The notes under the pieces: generated by a model
The model's input: only the letters and a program-made list of their open reading frames with translations
What the model was told of the DNA's origin: nothing
Databases searched by the model: none
Part shown: piece by piece, positions 42,762 through 51,871 of the stretch
How the letters are laid out: each line of letters begins with the position of its first letter
How positions within the stretch are numbered: the first letter of the stretch is position 1
Assembly: GCA_947500575.1 (NCBI GenBank)
Contig: CANMSI010000004.1
Span: 532,778 to 596,777, forward strand
Length of the DNA: 64,000 nt
Source: an uncultured Flavobacteriaceae bacterium
GTDB taxonomy: Bacteria > Bacteroidota > Bacteroidia > Flavobacteriales > Flavobacteriaceae
Reading direction: 5' to 3'
Program-made: the position numbers and the translations under genes

Positions 42762-43118
42762 TTAAGCGGCATTAAAGTATTCTTCCTGAATTACTTTACC
42801 ATCGGTATTCCAGATTCTTCTTATAATCTCGTGCCAGTAAATTTTACTTCCATCTTTCATATCAAAATCGAAGGTAAATTCTGAAGCGGAGACATTTCCA
42901 TCTACAATAGAATGGTGATGTGTAATTCCGTTTACTTTTTCGATTGCACCGGTAAAACCTTCCATTTTAGCCACCATTTCTGCCTTTCCATGTGTCCCAC
43001 CATTGTTATAATCGGAGGTGGTAGCATCGTCTGCAAAAAACTCATTTACAGCAGCTACAATAGCTCCTTGAGCTACAACAGCATCCATTTTTGTTACTTG
43101 TGTTTTAATATCCATCAT
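42762..43118 (-). CDS. SnoaL-like (NTF2-fold) domain protein
   Basis: Protein of 118 residues with a single NTF2-like alpha+beta barrel: N-terminal helices VAQGAIVAAVNEFFADDATTSDYN, then strands GKAEMVAKMEGFTGAIEKVNGITHHHS and EFTFDFDMKDGSKIYWHEIIRRIW. The HHH and the acidic pocket are typical, but substrates in this superfamily vary widely. It is the first gene of the small minus-strand cluster and faces away from the AraC-type gene, which lies upstream on the same strand 71 bases away. Confidence 0.8.
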   Translation of the reverse strand: MMDIKTQVTKMDAVVAQGAIVAAVNEFFADDATTSDYNNGGTHGKAEMVAKMEGFTGAIEKVNGITHHHSIVDGNVSASEFTFDFDMKDGSKIYWHEIIRRIWNTDGKVIQEEYFNAA

Positions 43119-43189
43119 TTATTTTTTTAGTGAATTAATACACTGCAAAGATGAAGGATACCTAAGGGGTAGGTGCTACAAAAAAAGCA

Positions 43190-44245
43190 CTATAAATTGT
43201 ACTTTTTATTTTTAAAATCGGTGGGAGTAAGTCCGGCGTAGTGTTTAAAAAATCTGGAGAAATGATTGGCTTCTTCAAAACCTAAGGCTTGGGAGATAGC
43301 AACAATGCTCTCTCCTTGCAGAAGCATTAATTTTGCGGTATGGATAAGCTCTAAACGAATTAGTTGTCCTAAGGAGACATTCATCTTAGAGCGAACTTTT
43401 TTAGCCAGTGTCTTAATAGAAAGATTCATTTTATCTGCATAAAATGCTAAGGAACGTTCTTCCCTATGGTATTCTTTAAGCAGTGCTATGATATCTTGCG
43501 TAAAGAGGTCTCTGTTTTTAAAATCAAAACTTTCCCGAAACTGAGCTGGGGTCTCTCCTACTGCATTTTTAAAAACACGATTGAAGTAAGCATCATCCTT
43601 ATAACCCAGTTGATAGGAGATCTCTTGAATACTTTTATCTGTAAAGGCAACTGCTTTCTGACTCTCTACCAATCTTTTTGCCCCAATTAATCCCTTAACA
43701 GATAAACCAATCTTATCTTTTATTAAACTTTGCGCATTATAGCCCCTTTCATTGATAAGCTGTACCAAATCTCTGTTCGTTAAATGATTCATATACTCCG
43801 AATCAATAATTTCTTTAGCATCAAATATGATCTGGTATTCCTCCATATTTGCCTTGAAGGGATTTTGCCAATACCATTGTTTAGAAGACACATCTATGAT
43901 ATTCGTAGGGTGCTGTGATAAGACAGATTCTGATAGAAAGGTTTTACATTCCTCACACTCCTCTAGGTCTATGTACCCCAGAGAAATAAGGTGTTTGAAA
44001 AGTACTCTTACTTCTTTGTTATTAAACTTAGCGGCATCTGCGAACTCAATTTTTCGTACTAAAAAATCATCCGACAAAAACTTGATGTATTGTCCTTTTT
44101 CTAAAAAAATTCCTTTTTGTTGCCAATCAAAATAAGTATTGAAATCTACCTGAATACTTCCATTTCCAGATAAAACATGGAAAAGAGAATGCTGCTCTAT
44201 TAAATAGACCTTGTTAATTTCGGGTTTAAATTTTTCAACATTCAA
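43190..44245 (-). CDS. AraC-type regulator with two HTH modules
   Basis: Transcription regulator of 351 residues with an unusual layout. Residues 1-130 are a small ligand or YHS/cupin-like part (HVLSGNGSIQVDFNTYFDW) containing a C-x-x-C (EECEECKTF). Residues about 138-242 are a full AraC HTH domain with signature ISYQLGYKDDAYFNRVFKNA then TPAQFR. Residues about 247-351 are a second full domain with ISQALGFEEANHFSRFFKHY then TPTDFK. Tandem complete AraC DNA-binding domains in one chain are not the norm. It is located immediately upstream of, and in line with, the SnoaL-YHS-SPW cluster, which it may control. Confidence 0.88.
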   Translation of the reverse strand: MNVEKFKPEINKVYLIEQHSLFHVLSGNGSIQVDFNTYFDWQQKGIFLEKGQYIKFLSDDFLVRKIEFADAAKFNNKEVRVLFKHLISLGYIDLEECEECKTFLSESVLSQHPTNIIDVSSKQWYWQNPFKANMEEYQIIFDAKEIIDSEYMNHLTNRDLVQLINERGYNAQSLIKDKIGLSVKGLIGAKRLVESQKAVAFTDKSIQEISYQLGYKDDAYFNRVFKNAVGETPAQFRESFDFKNRDLFTQDIIALLKEYHREERSLAFYADKMNLSIKTLAKKVRSKMNVSLGQLIRLELIHTAKLMLLQGESIVAISQALGFEEANHFSRFFKHYAGLTPTDFKNKKYNL

Positions 44246-44528
44246 TTTTCTTCCAATTTAGATACAAGTTTGGTCTGTGTAAAATTAAGGATTGAAAATG
44301 AAACATTTTCTATCGGATAAGGAATCTAAGTGAACATTGTCCAAATTTATTTCATTATAGTATCTTAGTAGTCATACCAATCTATAAGCAATTAAGACTT
44401 TTAGGTATCGGTAACATTTTCAAACCAGCAACCCTATGGTTGGGAAATTTAATGCTATAAGCATTGATTTGAACTGAAAACAGGTGTACACCAACCTCTT
44501 AAAAACAATCGATTAAAATTAACTACCT

Positions 44529-44936
44529 ATGAAAACAAAAATTAGTCTCCTACTGCTAGTGGTTCTAGGAACCATTGTAAGCTGCCAGCAAAATGAAGCT
44601 GAAGACATAAAAAAAGGGATGATTAAAGTAGCCATCTTTTATCCAAATGGAGAAGGCAAAACGTTTGACATGGACTATTATTCCAATAAACATATGCCCA
44701 TGGCAGCAACTTTATTTGGAGATGCTCTAAAGGCAATGTCCATTGACAAAGGATTGGCAATGACCACCCCAAATGTGCCTGTTAAATATGTAGCAATTGG
44801 ATATTTTTACTTTGAGGACATGGAGTCTTTTCAAAACTCAATGGAACCAAATTCAGAAACACTACGTGCAGATGTTCCCAACTACACCAATATTAAACCA
44901 GTTATACAAATTAGTGAAGTTCAAACAGCCGAATAG
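44529..44936 (+). CDS. EthD domain lipoprotein
   Basis: Protein of 135 residues: lipoprotein signal ISLLLLVVLGTIVSC (Cys at 19), then a ferredoxin-like EthD domain (MIKVAIFYPNGEGKTFDMDYYSNKHMPMA with the typical D-x-x-Y-Y-x-x-x-H-x-P-x-x). EthD-domain proteins are small dimers associated with oxidative degradation, and having one as a lipoprotein is less usual. It stands alone, convergent with the receptor gene on the other strand. The 283-base region before it contains a 10-bp palindrome GGTGTACACC (44483-44492). Confidence 0.85.
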   Translation: MKTKISLLLLVVLGTIVSCQQNEAEDIKKGMIKVAIFYPNGEGKTFDMDYYSNKHMPMAATLFGDALKAMSIDKGLAMTTPNVPVKYVAIGYFYFEDMESFQNSMEPNSETLRADVPNYTNIKPVIQISEVQTAE

Positions 44937-44980
44937 CAATTTAGTCTAGGTACCATCAAAAATTATATGGAAATAAGATC

Positions 44981-47695
44981 TTATAAAGCATACACAAATC
45001 TAAAGGTTAAAAATCGGGGTTGAATAAAGGTTTCTGAGGTAAAGACCGATAAGTTATTAGCACTGTTCCTCACCTGAGAATCAATATCCAAAATATTTGT
45101 GGCCTTGATCTCATATTCCCATTTAGCGTCTCTATTTTTTCTATATGAAAGGGTGGCATCCCAGTTTTGAAACGACTGAGACTCACCGCTGCCCAGATCT
45201 TGATTGGTATATGTATAATTGGTACGAAAGGTTACCGCTTTCCAGATATATGCATCGAACTCAACAGAAGGAGCATTGGTTACAAACTTCGTTTCGCCTC
45301 CTCCTTGATTATTGTTAGTAATACTGTACCTGTAGCGCAAATTGATATTCGGCGCCACTTTAAAGTTGGTCCGTATACCAGGAGTATAGGTTTGCGTATA
45401 CCCTTCATTTAAAGACCGCTGTCCTTGAATGAACTGATTAATTTTACTATAGTTAAAACTGGCATTCAAGGTAGCTCTGACCTTGCCAAAAGTTCTTTGT
45501 ACACGCCCAAACACATTGACGTTTTCATCCGCAAAATTAGAATTAAAAAAAGTACTGGTCCGAATTACATTCTCAAAATTGGTCAATCCACGAATCTGAT
45601 CAATATTGCTAGAGTACGCCGCTCTCGCAAAAACATTGGTATAATTAAAGAGGTTAAAACTACTGTAAAATAAACTGACATTATGGGACAACGCATTTTG
45701 AAGGTCTGGTTCTCCAAACTGGATACTGTTGTAATTATTTAAAACCAATCCTTCGGCTAATCGCGTCACGTCCGTGAACTGATTTCGCATATCGTAACGC
45801 AGTGTTAACGCCTCGCTTTTCTTAAACTGAATGCGGGTTTCGAAATCAGGAAGCAAACGGAAGAAGTTGTCCTTAAACGTTTCTCCAAACTGTATGTTCC
45901 TATTCCCATATGCATGTACCGAAAAACCAGGTGTAATTGTAAACTTCCCTGTTTTTAACCTATAATGCACTCCCAAATAAATATCGCTAAAATTATACTC
46001 AGTATCATTAGATGCTCTACCATCATTGAAGGTGGGGGTGGGATTAAATTGAGAGCCATCTGATAGAAATTGGAATATACTGGAATTAAATTCTTGCCGA
46101 CTCAAGATGGTACCAAATGTTAGATTAATATTACTTTTCGCATTCAGAATATTAAAATAATCCAATTTGGCATCTAGCTGATTGGATTTAATACGTCGGT
46201 TCTGACCTAAATCATAATTGGTGAAAGAAGTATCCAATCCCAAAGCTTCCGCAGTAGTATCAAATGCGTCGACATCTGCAGGATCATTCTCCAAAATCGC
46301 ATTGTAAAAAGGATCCTCATTTTTAAGCAAATGTTGGGCTTCAAAAGAAAAGATATTCTTTTCATTGAGGGTATAATAGTAATTTACATTTTGATTAATG
46401 CTAAAAGGGGTTACCTCATCTAACTGATCTGTATTTCCTATCACCGAAGAGAAAATGCTTTGATTCTGGCGATCATTTGACAAACGCGCTAGCACATCAT
46501 AATCTAACTGATTGTTAATGTTGGGCTGGTAAGATGCGCTTAACTTTAACAAACCTTGATTAGACCGTTCATTGCTGGATTGTTCAGTAGCCTCATCTGG
46601 AATCCCTAAAGCCGGGTCCGTGTAACGAACAAAACTAGTTTCTCTAGAAAGAATACGACTACTATTATAGATAAGAAAACCACTTAGATCTAACTTAGAA
46701 TTTGGAGAGTAGCTAAAATTACCAGTGGCCAATTTGTTATCAATTTCTAAGGCATTGCCCTGATTAGTAAGAAAATTAAGCCCATTATCTCCTAGATTAA
46801 TGCTGGTTCCACTGCTTCTACTAGGAGCTCTAAAACCGCCACCAAAATTCCGTATATCGCGCCTTGTCAATGCAACCTCTCCTGTATTATTAAGATCTCC
46901 AATAAAGTTTAGGCTGTATTTTGGACTATAATAAAACAACTTAGGCTGCAGCAGATACAGTTCGTTATCAGTAGATACTCCTCCTCCTACTGTTACATTG
47001 CCAAACCAAAAATTCTCTTTCCCTTCCTTTAGTTTGATGTTTAAAGCTACATTATCCTGATTGTTGGTGACGCCACTTAACTGACTAACTTCTGAATAAT
47101 TTCGTAAAACTTGTATTTTATCCACCGCCTTCGAAGGAATGTTTTTAGTAGCTAATTTGGTATCACCGTCAAAAAAGTCCTTACCATTCACCATTAACTT
47201 ATTCACCACTTTACCTTCTACTTCTACCTGACCATCTTCATTTATTTCTACCCCTGGTAGGTTTTCTAATACATCTTCTAGCTTTCTTTCTGTTCCATTC
47301 TGAAAAGAATCAGCATCATATACCACAGTATCCCCTTTAATGGTCACGGGCATTTTATACACCAATTCTACCTCGTCCAAAGCATTGTCCATGGTAAGGA
47401 TATACTCTTTAACGATATCAATTTCTTTAGTAGATAGGATCTCTTTAAAAGTCTTCATCCCTATGTAACTTATCTGTATTTCATAGGTGCCATTCTTCCC
47501 TAGCTCCAATTCAAATTTACCATCCACATTGGTAATCCCATAGGATTCTAAGCCACTTGTTTCTTGGTTAATCGCAATTACATTGGCCAATTCTAAAGGT
47601 TGGTTTAAAGTATCTTTAACTGCACCTTTTAGCTTTAATTGGGCATAAGAATTACCAACTACGAAGAGTAGTACAATACAGAGTATATTTTTCAT
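44981..47695 (-). CDS. Outer-membrane beta-barrel (TonB-receptor-like) protein
   Basis: Large protein of 904 residues. After a signal peptide (KNILCIVLLFVVGNSYAQ) comes a carboxypeptidase-regulatory-like Ig domain (about 20-105: KGAVKDTLNQPLELANVIA). A plug-like domain follows, with GDTVVYDADSFQNGTERKLEDVLENLPGV and VMVNGKDF-like sequence (KLMVNGKDFFDGD). A long barrel of about 650 residues ends in PRFLTFRFVYAL. It fits the outer membrane beta-barrel family (TonB-dependent-receptor-like), in which a clear TonB box is often lacking. It is transcribed with the GLPGLI gene 60 bases upstream. Confidence 0.88.
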   Translation of the reverse strand: MKNILCIVLLFVVGNSYAQLKLKGAVKDTLNQPLELANVIAINQETSGLESYGITNVDGKFELELGKNGTYEIQISYIGMKTFKEILSTKEIDIVKEYILTMDNALDEVELVYKMPVTIKGDTVVYDADSFQNGTERKLEDVLENLPGVEINEDGQVEVEGKVVNKLMVNGKDFFDGDTKLATKNIPSKAVDKIQVLRNYSEVSQLSGVTNNQDNVALNIKLKEGKENFWFGNVTVGGGVSTDNELYLLQPKLFYYSPKYSLNFIGDLNNTGEVALTRRDIRNFGGGFRAPSRSSGTSINLGDNGLNFLTNQGNALEIDNKLATGNFSYSPNSKLDLSGFLIYNSSRILSRETSFVRYTDPALGIPDEATEQSSNERSNQGLLKLSASYQPNINNQLDYDVLARLSNDRQNQSIFSSVIGNTDQLDEVTPFSINQNVNYYYTLNEKNIFSFEAQHLLKNEDPFYNAILENDPADVDAFDTTAEALGLDTSFTNYDLGQNRRIKSNQLDAKLDYFNILNAKSNINLTFGTILSRQEFNSSIFQFLSDGSQFNPTPTFNDGRASNDTEYNFSDIYLGVHYRLKTGKFTITPGFSVHAYGNRNIQFGETFKDNFFRLLPDFETRIQFKKSEALTLRYDMRNQFTDVTRLAEGLVLNNYNSIQFGEPDLQNALSHNVSLFYSSFNLFNYTNVFARAAYSSNIDQIRGLTNFENVIRTSTFFNSNFADENVNVFGRVQRTFGKVRATLNASFNYSKINQFIQGQRSLNEGYTQTYTPGIRTNFKVAPNINLRYRYSITNNNQGGGETKFVTNAPSVEFDAYIWKAVTFRTNYTYTNQDLGSGESQSFQNWDATLSYRKNRDAKWEYEIKATNILDIDSQVRNSANNLSVFTSETFIQPRFLTFRFVYAL

Positions 47696-47755
47696 TTGGA
47701 TGTGATCCTAAGTGATTTTACAAGAAACTTTTAATACGACGGGGATAACGGGGGA

Positions 47756-48589
47756 TCAGCTTCGTCTTCTGCCACGATTGTCTCTCATTTCTTGCATTTT
47801 CTGAGATATGGTCTTCTGATAGTCACTTTTTGTAATAACCTTTCCCTTATCAGGGGCTTCTATCTTAATTTTTTCTTCCGGATTCATAACAATTTTGGAA
47901 CAAAGCATGGTAGTATTACCAGCACTTACTTCTAAAATAAGTCCAGGAAGACCTGCATATTCGGCAGGACCATGACCTACGGGTATTTGAGGTGCATACC
48001 AAGCTTCTACTTCTGTCATTTTAATTTCCGGATCCTTTGATTCTGTAGCTGTAGCATCATTCTTTGGAGTGCTAGCCCTTAAATTACTCCATGAAAAATT
48101 ATACCAAGTTAATTCAGCAGTTGGTATTAAAGCGGTTGCTTTAAAACAAACATATTGACCTATTTGCTTGGATTCCTTTTCCATTTTCCAGCTAATCGCC
48201 TGAATTTTATCCTTCACTAAAAACTTCTTTCCATAAAACTCCTGACTCTGCACCAGTGCATTTTCCTTAACGTTCTTATACTGATCTCCCTGTGAAAAAT
48301 TCTTACCCCAGGAATCTGTGGCTCCAGACATGGCATCCAATTTATCTTCTTCCTTAAAAATAGACTCTTCCTTATTAAAACTTAAGATATAGTTTTTTTC
48401 CAATCTGTTCTTGAGTCGGGCCTGCATCTGTTTCTTCTGAGCTTCGCTCATTCGTGCTCCCCAATTTCCCAAATCCATAGTCGATTTAGAAAAATAAAAC
48501 GCCTGCCCCTGAAACTCCTGAGTAGTTGGCTTAGATGACATTAGTAATACAAAAGCTAGTAAACTCAATTTGAAGAGAAAAGATTTCAT
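47756..48589 (-). CDS. GLPGLI family protein
   Basis: Exported protein of 277 residues with signal MKSFLFKLSLLAFVLLMSSK and the eponymous GLPGLI motif near residue 211 (AEYAGLPGLILEVSAG). The family is confined to Bacteroidota, its function is unknown, and it commonly lies next to large outer-membrane barrel genes as it does here. Other features are EAWYAPQIPVGHGPAEYAGLPG and a basic C-terminus (RDNRGRRRS). It precedes the receptor-like gene by 60 bases on the same strand, so they probably work together at the outer membrane. Confidence 0.92.
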   Translation of the reverse strand: MKSFLFKLSLLAFVLLMSSKPTTQEFQGQAFYFSKSTMDLGNWGARMSEAQKKQMQARLKNRLEKNYILSFNKEESIFKEEDKLDAMSGATDSWGKNFSQGDQYKNVKENALVQSQEFYGKKFLVKDKIQAISWKMEKESKQIGQYVCFKATALIPTAELTWYNFSWSNLRASTPKNDATATESKDPEIKMTEVEAWYAPQIPVGHGPAEYAGLPGLILEVSAGNTTMLCSKIVMNPEEKIKIEAPDKGKVITKSDYQKTISQKMQEMRDNRGRRRS

Positions 48590-48843
48590 GGTTGGTGTCG
48601 TTTTAGATTATTTTGTTTAACAAATATAAATAAAGACTAAACAATTCGGTTTGGTTTATCAAAACATTAACACATTATCTTAAAACTTAAATTATGCATA
48701 TACATTTCCGCAGTACTGCGAGGTACATATTCAACAATGCAAATTATGACCTCATCAAAACCCTAAGGAACAAATTTCTCCTAGCAGAGAGGGATTTGTT
48801 ATCTTAGTTTTCAAAACTTATAATTCCAATTAGCGATATTCTA

Positions 48844-49263
48844 TTGTTGCATTCCGATAAAACCACTATTTTGAACTTAAATCAAATAACTGTTCCTTCC
48901 TTAAATTTGGCAAAATCAATTCCTTTTTATGAGAAATTAGGGTTAAAACTAATTGTTAATTCACAGCCGCACTACGCCCGCTTTGAATGCCCAAACGGGC
49001 AAGCTACTTTTTCTATTCACCTTACTCAAAAACTACCTAAAGGCGATGGCATTTATGTTTATTTTGAATGTGAGCATTTGGATGCATATGTGAACGAGTT
49101 GACACAAAAAGGAATTCAATTTGATCAATTACCAACAGACCAATCTTGGTTATGGAGGGAAGCGAGGTTAAAAGATGTTGATGGAAACCAATTGATTTTA
49201 TATTATGGAGGAAATAATAGGCTTCACCCACCCTGGCGTATTAAAGCCAAAGAAGATCATTAA
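48844..49263 (+). CDS. VOC (glyoxalase-fold) family protein
   Basis: Protein of 139 residues with two beta-alpha-beta-beta-beta units: LNQITVPSLNLAKSIPFYEKLGLKLIVNSQPHYARFECP and ... RLKDVDGNQLILYYGG. H57-like, E and the ending LKDVDGNQL fit the vicinal-oxygen-chelate fold, where metal-binding His/Glu are at paired positions. No ATG is available; TTG at 48844 or 48847 is used. The group II decarboxylase gene starts 26 bases downstream, so they may be cotranscribed. The substrate is unknown. A 12-bp palindrome CGCAGTACTGCG (48709-48720) lies in the 254-base region upstream. Confidence 0.82.
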   Translation: MLHSDKTTILNLNQITVPSLNLAKSIPFYEKLGLKLIVNSQPHYARFECPNGQATFSIHLTQKLPKGDGIYVYFECEHLDAYVNELTQKGIQFDQLPTDQSWLWREARLKDVDGNQLILYYGGNNRLHPPWRIKAKEDH

Positions 49264-49289
49264 AAAAGATAAAAGAACCCATCAAAAAC

Positions 49290-50723
49290 ATGAATAAGGA
49301 TTCGAAAATGTTTCGTGAAACTGCACATCAATTTGTGGATTGGATGGCAGATTACATGGAAAACGTGGAGCAATACCCAGTAAAGTCTCAAGTAGCTCCT
49401 AAAGATATATACAATCAAATAGAAAATGCTATTCCCTATGAAGGAGAATCATTGGAAGCAATTTTTGACGACTTTAAAAAAATAATTGTTCCTGGAATTA
49501 CCCATTGGCAAAGTCCTAATTTTTTTGCGTATTTCCAGGCAAACACAAGTACTCCTTCTATATTGGCGGAAATGCTCACGGCTACTCTTGGCATTCAAGG
49601 AATGAAATGGGATACTTCACCAGCCTCTACAGAATTAGAAGAGAAAGTAATGGAATGGCTAAGAGATGCAATAACACTTCCCTCAAACTGGTCGGGTGTT
49701 ATTCAAGATTCCGCTTCCACCGCCACTTTAGCCTCAATTATTACAGCTAGGGAACAAAAATCCAAGTTTGAAGTCAATAAGAAAGGATTTAAAGGCTACA
49801 CCAATTTTAGGGTGTATTGTTCTGAAGAAACCCATTCTTCTATTGAAAAGGCTGTGAAAATTGCAGGTATTGGGAAAGAAAATCTTGTCAAAGTACCCAC
49901 AGATGCCACCCTGGCAATGGATGCAGAGGTACTGGCCACCTATATCAACAGAGATCTTGCCAATGGTCACATACCACTATGCGTAATAGCGGCCATAGGC
50001 ACCACTGGTTCTATGGCTATGGATCCATTAGCAACAATAGCTGAGATTACCAAAAAACACAAGCTTTGGTTGCATGTAGATGCCGCCTATGCAGGTGCTG
50101 CTTTTCTGTTACCAGAATACCAATATTTGATGAAAGGGATAACAGATGCGGATAGTTTGGTATTTAATCCGCACAAATGGTTGTTTACAAATTTTGATTG
50201 CACAGCTTATTTTATAAAAGATAAAGATGCTTTGGTCAACACTTTTTCCATCTTGCCAGAATATCTTAAAACAAAAACAGATGGCTTGGTTGCGAACCAT
50301 TGCGATTGGGGCATACCTCTTGGAAGGCGCTTTCGTTCTCTTAAATTATGGTTTGTATTGCGCCATTATGGATTAAAAGGGCTACAAGAGAAGCTTCGGT
50401 ATCATATAAAATTGACCAAATGGCTTGAAGCAGAAATAACGAATTCCAATGAGTTTGAATTAGCAGTACCAAGAAGTATGAACTTGGTTTGCTTTTACTA
50501 CAAACCACCCATTTTAGAACATATGCCGCTGGAGGCACATAATCGTCTAAATGAAAAACTTTTGAATGCATTGAACCGCTCCGGAAACATGTACCTGACG
50601 CATACAAAAATTGAGAAGCGTTTTGTTTTACGAATGTCCATTGGACAAACAAATGTAGCGGAGTCTCATATACAAGACGCCTGGAGCTTCATAAAAAAGA
50701 CAGCAAAAGATTTATTACCTTAG
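49290..50723 (+). CDS. Group II PLP-dependent decarboxylase (aromatic amino acid type)
   Basis: Pyridoxal-5'-phosphate enzyme of 477 residues similar to aromatic-L-amino-acid decarboxylases. N-terminal features: HQFVDWMADYMENVEQYPV and PGITHWQSPNFFAYFQANTS. The cofactor pocket includes DSASTATLASI, ETHSS, AIGTTGSMAMDPL, HVDAAYAGAAFLLPEY, and the Schiff-base lysine K296 in NPHKWLFTNFDC. Products could be tyramine, tryptamine, phenethylamine or dopamine-type amines; substrate choice cannot be read reliably. It stands next to a VOC gene and an integral membrane protein gene. Confidence 0.92.
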   Translation: MNKDSKMFRETAHQFVDWMADYMENVEQYPVKSQVAPKDIYNQIENAIPYEGESLEAIFDDFKKIIVPGITHWQSPNFFAYFQANTSTPSILAEMLTATLGIQGMKWDTSPASTELEEKVMEWLRDAITLPSNWSGVIQDSASTATLASIITAREQKSKFEVNKKGFKGYTNFRVYCSEETHSSIEKAVKIAGIGKENLVKVPTDATLAMDAEVLATYINRDLANGHIPLCVIAAIGTTGSMAMDPLATIAEITKKHKLWLHVDAAYAGAAFLLPEYQYLMKGITDADSLVFNPHKWLFTNFDCTAYFIKDKDALVNTFSILPEYLKTKTDGLVANHCDWGIPLGRRFRSLKLWFVLRHYGLKGLQEKLRYHIKLTKWLEAEITNSNEFELAVPRSMNLVCFYYKPPILEHMPLEAHNRLNEKLLNALNRSGNMYLTHTKIEKRFVLRMSIGQTNVAESHIQDAWSFIKKTAKDLLP

Positions 50724-50748
50724 TTTACAAGGACACAAGCAGTTATAC

Positions 50749-51357
50749 GTGGGAAAACCAAAGAAAAAAAAGAAAGCGAAGAAAAAGAAAAATTACTACC
50801 ATTATAAGCTTTTTGTTTTGGTAGGTGGGCTGTTTCATGCAGTTACATATTTCCTGTACAATCTTACTTTATACAGCAACTATCTATTTTGGTTAAGCGC
50901 TATAATTTGTGGTCTGTTCTTTGGTTTTTACTTTATTCAAAAAATGAAGCTATTAGATCCTAATAGTTACCGAAAAATTGAGGGGTTCAAATTAAAAATG
51001 TACATGCTCTTTATCTGCATTGGAATGGTAATCGGTGGTGTTATCATATTTGGAAATGTACTAAACGGAACCATTCTCGGATTAAATTATTTAGGAAAGG
51101 GCAGTGAAGTTCATATTGGGGAATACAGAATTGAAAAAATTACCCGAAACAGAACAACTTCAAGGAAAAGAAGAAGGAGTATTAGAAGAAATAATCCACT
51201 GGTATACCTCGAAAAAGAGAACGAGATAGTACGTTTGAATTTGCCAGAAAGATATAGTACTACGAAAGACTATGCAGCATTTAAAACCATTCGATTGAAC
51301 TTAAAAAAAGGCTTATTTGGGTATGAAATTATGGACGAATATGAACTACTAAAATAA
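50749..51357 (+). CDS. Hypothetical membrane protein
   Basis: Unrecognised protein of 202 residues; the start is GTG at 50749. A very basic N-terminus (KPKKKKKAKKKKNYYHYK) precedes three hydrophobic segments at about 20-43, 45-63 and 85-107 (MYMLFICIGMVIGGVIIFGN). The C-terminal soluble domain is rich in Arg (RNRTTSRKRRRSIRRNN) and ends FGYEIMDEYELLK. It lies 25 bases after the decarboxylase gene. The polylysine start and the low-complexity stretch may be nucleic-acid or lipid contacts, but no function can be named. Confidence 0.75.
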   Translation: MGKPKKKKKAKKKKNYYHYKLFVLVGGLFHAVTYFLYNLTLYSNYLFWLSAIICGLFFGFYFIQKMKLLDPNSYRKIEGFKLKMYMLFICIGMVIGGVIIFGNVLNGTILGLNYLGKGSEVHIGEYRIEKITRNRTTSRKRRRSIRRNNPLVYLEKENEIVRLNLPERYSTTKDYAAFKTIRLNLKKGLFGYEIMDEYELLK

Positions 51358-51359
51358 CT

Positions 51360-51773
51360 ATGGAAAAGCATTTAGAACTTACGGATGCCGAGTTTGAACA
51401 ACAATTTCGCAACTGTGCATTAAGTCCGTCTATTTTTTCGCACGAAGCGCATCTGCGACTAGCCTGGATACATATTTATAGGTATGGACCAGAACAAGCC
51501 GCTAAGAACATCCCAACTCAACTGCAGAATTTTGTAGCCTCTGTGGGTGCAAAAGATAAATACAACGCAACTTTGACCATTGCTGCTATTAAAGCAGTTG
51601 ATCATTTTATGAATCGATCTAGCACTCATAATTTTAAGGACTTTATCACCGAAAATCCAAGATTGAAATATAATTTCAAGGAACTGATGGCTGCTCATTA
51701 TGGATTTGATATCTATAATTCCGAGAAAGCAAAAGCACAATATATAACTCCAGACTTGCTTCCTTTTACTTAG
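51360..51773 (+). CDS. Small hypothetical protein
   Basis: Soluble protein of 137 residues with a helical pattern: LTDAEFEQQFRNCALSPSIFSHEAHLRLAWIHIYRYG, NVQLQNFVASVGAKDKYNATLTIAAIKAVDHFM and LMAAHYGFDIYNSEKAKAQYITPDLLPFT. The FSHEAHLRLAW segment with two His could bind a ligand. It looks like a conserved family but I could not name it. It starts 2 bases after the upstream membrane protein stop, so they share a transcript. Confidence 0.75.
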   Translation: MEKHLELTDAEFEQQFRNCALSPSIFSHEAHLRLAWIHIYRYGPEQAAKNIPTQLQNFVASVGAKDKYNATLTIAAIKAVDHFMNRSSTHNFKDFITENPRLKYNFKELMAAHYGFDIYNSEKAKAQYITPDLLPFT

Positions 51774-51871
51774 GAGGTTGAAAGGAGGCAATAGCAAAGA
51801 ATGAATATATAATAAGATACGGTCCACAGATAAAAATCATAGCCTAAGCATTGGCTGTAAGCTAAAAAACA

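Noticed and set aside
44483-44492. 10-bp palindrome GGTGTACACC before the EthD gene
   Set aside because: Short, single copy and without a second matching site; palindromes of this size are expected by chance in this much DNA.
45167-45673. Plus-strand open frames inside the TonB-receptor-like gene
   Set aside because: Antisense shadows of the 904-residue protein, with no start signals or family resemblance.
48709-48720. 12-bp palindrome CGCAGTACTGCG upstream of the VOC gene
   Set aside because: Single copy with no promoter element next to it; noted in the gene entry only.
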